Source: Niastella yeongjuensis
Lineage (GTDB): Bacteria > Bacteroidota > Bacteroidia > Chitinophagales > Chitinophagaceae
Assembly (NCBI RefSeq): GCF_900110245.1
Contig: NZ_FOCZ01000017.1
Coordinates: forward strand, 95,352-159,351
DNA: 64,000 nt
Reading direction: 5' to 3'
The notes under the pieces were generated by a model. That model worked only from the letters and a program-made list of their open reading frames with translations, did no database searches and had not been told where the DNA came from. Of the stretch, positions 63,022-64,000 are shown in pieces (within the stretch, counting starts at the first letter, position 1; every line of letters begins with the position of its first letter). The position numbers were made by a program, and so were the translations under genes.

Positions 63022-63671
63022 CAGACATTGGTGTCCGATTAAGGGAATTCAGAATACAGTCAAATATTAAGATGCCTGTCATTGCAACCGAAACCGGTAT
63101 TGCAAAGGAAACACTGTATAAATGGGAAAAAGGAACAAAGCCCAGTAGAATAGCCGATTACTTTACATTAAAGGCGTACCTGGACAGGATGGAAAATAAT
63201 TTGGCAGAAGAAGCCTTTGACGCGGAAAGTAAGAAACCGGCTACATTAAGACTGCTTTTAAGAAATAGACGTCCAGCAGTCTTACAAACAGATTGTAAAG
63301 CTGCCACTGGAAGCATAATTTTTTCAAATGACGAACCAGAGTTAATTGTGGACCGCATCAATGCTCCTTTTCTCGGTTTTGTAGAGGGTGTTATTGAAGT
63401 AACTGGTCACAGCATGGCACCCACATTCAGTAATGGCTGCCGGATAACAATTTCCCGGCTAACTGATAACCGCACTCTTACTTCAGGTCAATATTATTAC
63501 ATAATTGACACCAACTGGCAGGGCATCGTAAGGAGAGTTTACCAAGGTGAAAAGGGCAATAATATCCAACTGGTTTCTGATAATCCAGACCAGTTTGCAT
63601 TTCCTCCCATGGAAAAAAGCCTAGATCAAATAGAAGCCATTTTCAAAATAGGGGCTTCAATGAGAGTATAA
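63018..63671 (+). CDS. S24 peptidase-like HTH repressor, catalytic Lys replaced by Arg
   Basis: The protein has 217 residues, starting at GTG. An HTH (about 5-50: VRLREFRIQSNIKMPVIATETGIAKETLYKWEKG) is followed by an S24/LexA-like C-terminal domain with the nucleophile Ser132 in GHSMAP. The position of the catalytic Lys (VKRL in C1/LexA) reads IVRRV, Arg172, and no clear Ala-Gly cleavage site is visible, so self-cleavage seems unlikely. It may then be a constitutive regulator of the operon to which it belongs. The last codons lie at the boundary of an IS element. Confidence 0.8.
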   Translation: MTDIGVRLREFRIQSNIKMPVIATETGIAKETLYKWEKGTKPSRIADYFTLKAYLDRMENNLAEEAFDAESKKPATLRLLLRNRRPAVLQTDCKAATGSIIFSNDEPELIVDRINAPFLGFVEGVIEVTGHSMAPTFSNGCRITISRLTDNRTLTSGQYYYIIDTNWQGIVRRVYQGEKGNNIQLVSDNPDQFAFPPMEKSLDQIEAIFKIGASMRV

Positions 63672-64000
63672 AATACTTTGTGTAAATAGGCGCAAGTAAC
63701 TGCTTAGAGCCGGCATCTGTTTTCAAAGATAGTTAAGAACTGATGAAGAATAAGCCCCCAGTTGTGAAGGGTCGCATTCCATTTCTTTTCGATATTCATG
63801 AGCGCCAGGTAAACCGCTTTTTGGGCGGCCATATCATCAGTAAATTGAACTTTAGTTTTGATGTACTTCCTAATGCCCCGGTTCACATTTTCGATGGTAT
63901 TGGTGGTATAAATGATTTTCCTGATCTCCATGGGAAAATCAAAATAGCTGGTCAGGTTATCCCAGTTGGTTTTCCATGACAGGATCGCATGTTTGTATTT
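63662..64000 (-). mobile_element. IS256-family insertion sequence, one end, cut by window edge
   Basis: The transposase end at 63704 is followed by a stretch near 63662-63690 with TTGTGTAAA, as in the inner part of IS256-type terminal repeats. The exact border is uncertain because the other end is outside the window. Confidence 0.5.
63704..64000 (-). CDS. IS256-family transposase, C-terminal part (cut by window edge)
   Basis: The frame runs open to the window end and reads ...WKTNWDNLTSYFDFP then MEIRKIIYTTNTIENVNRGIRKY, MAAQKAVYLALMNIEKKW and ends NRCRL before TAA. This is the C-terminal part of a mutator-type (IS256) DDE transposase with the conserved YTTNTIEN motif (the final E being catalytic). 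The rest lies beyond 64000. An apparent start at 63931 is internal. Confidence 0.93.
   Translation of the reverse strand, partial: KYKHAILSWKTNWDNLTSYFDFPMEIRKIIYTTNTIENVNRGIRKYIKTKVQFTDDMAAQKAVYLALMNIEKKWNATLHNWGLILHQFLTIFENRCRL

Noticed and set aside
63704..63931. Complete 75-residue gene on minus
   Set aside because: The frame continues without stop to the window edge and is the end of an IS256 transposase; the ATG at 63931 is internal.

Overview
The window reads as chromosomal DNA of a Bacteroidota bacterium, most likely family Chitinophagaceae (Niastella/Chitinophaga type; inferred from protein character, no search was run). The signs are a SusC/SusD pair with a FecR anti-sigma and ECF sigma factor, an IF-2 with a very long charged N-terminus, PurF of the long form, many lipoproteins with short signal peptides, weak or absent Shine-Dalgarno sequences, and repeated use of the Bacteroidota -7 promoter element TAnnTTTG upstream of genes.

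Layout. 0-9.7 kb: membrane-linked nuclease, two rhomboid proteases, rlmD, msrB, adk, a secreted esterase-like protein, an HtrA-type protease and a small lipoprotein. 9.8-21.4 kb: an outer-membrane barrel, paaZ with an enoyl-CoA hydratase and a DNA glycosylase, nhaD, fabG, a GH3-type adenylating enzyme, lptB, metF and a membrane glycosyltransferase-like protein. 21.4-28.5 kb: a thiol-disulfide/PPIase secretion-quality operon, an aminotransferase, a 47-residue cysteine-rich lipoprotein missed by ordinary ORF calling, a glycosyltransferase and sixA. 28.7-35.7 kb: two paralogous NarL-type response regulators either side of purF, one paired with a large soluble PAS/GAF histidine kinase. 36-43 kb: surA and the rimP-nusA-infB translation/transcription operon with a recognisable promoter and terminator. 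43.4-56.5 kb: a minus-strand polysaccharide utilisation locus: ECF sigma, FecR, SusC with STN domain, SusD, a GH144-like endo-glucanase, a GH43-like protein and a GH3 beta-glucosidase. The GH144-like active-site spacing suggests beta-1,2-glucan as substrate (inference).

56.7-59.8 kb: a CAU-anticodon tRNA, an outer-membrane protein, hflX, a Rieske protein and tRNA-Asn. Immediately after tRNA-Asn and its terminator the character changes: from about 60 kb to the end the DNA is AT-richer and holds unknown or mobile genes (membrane-anchored unknown, DUF2971 protein, small XRE regulator, a 123-residue unknown coupled to an S24-type repressor-like protein, and the end of an IS256-family transposase). 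I read this as the start of a genomic island anchored at tRNA-Asn.

The least explained part is 62.0-62.65 kb: a 46-bp palindrome, an 18-bp operator-like palindrome overlapping a promoter, and then five consecutive inverted repeats between the predicted transcription start and the ATG of the 123-residue gene. Other structures not explained by genes are a plus-strand terminator upstream of susC in an all-minus locus (possible antisense RNA), GC-rich palindromes inserted in frame in the GH43-like gene, tandem heptamer repeats next to msrB, and a 55-nt hairpin between a response regulator and sixA.
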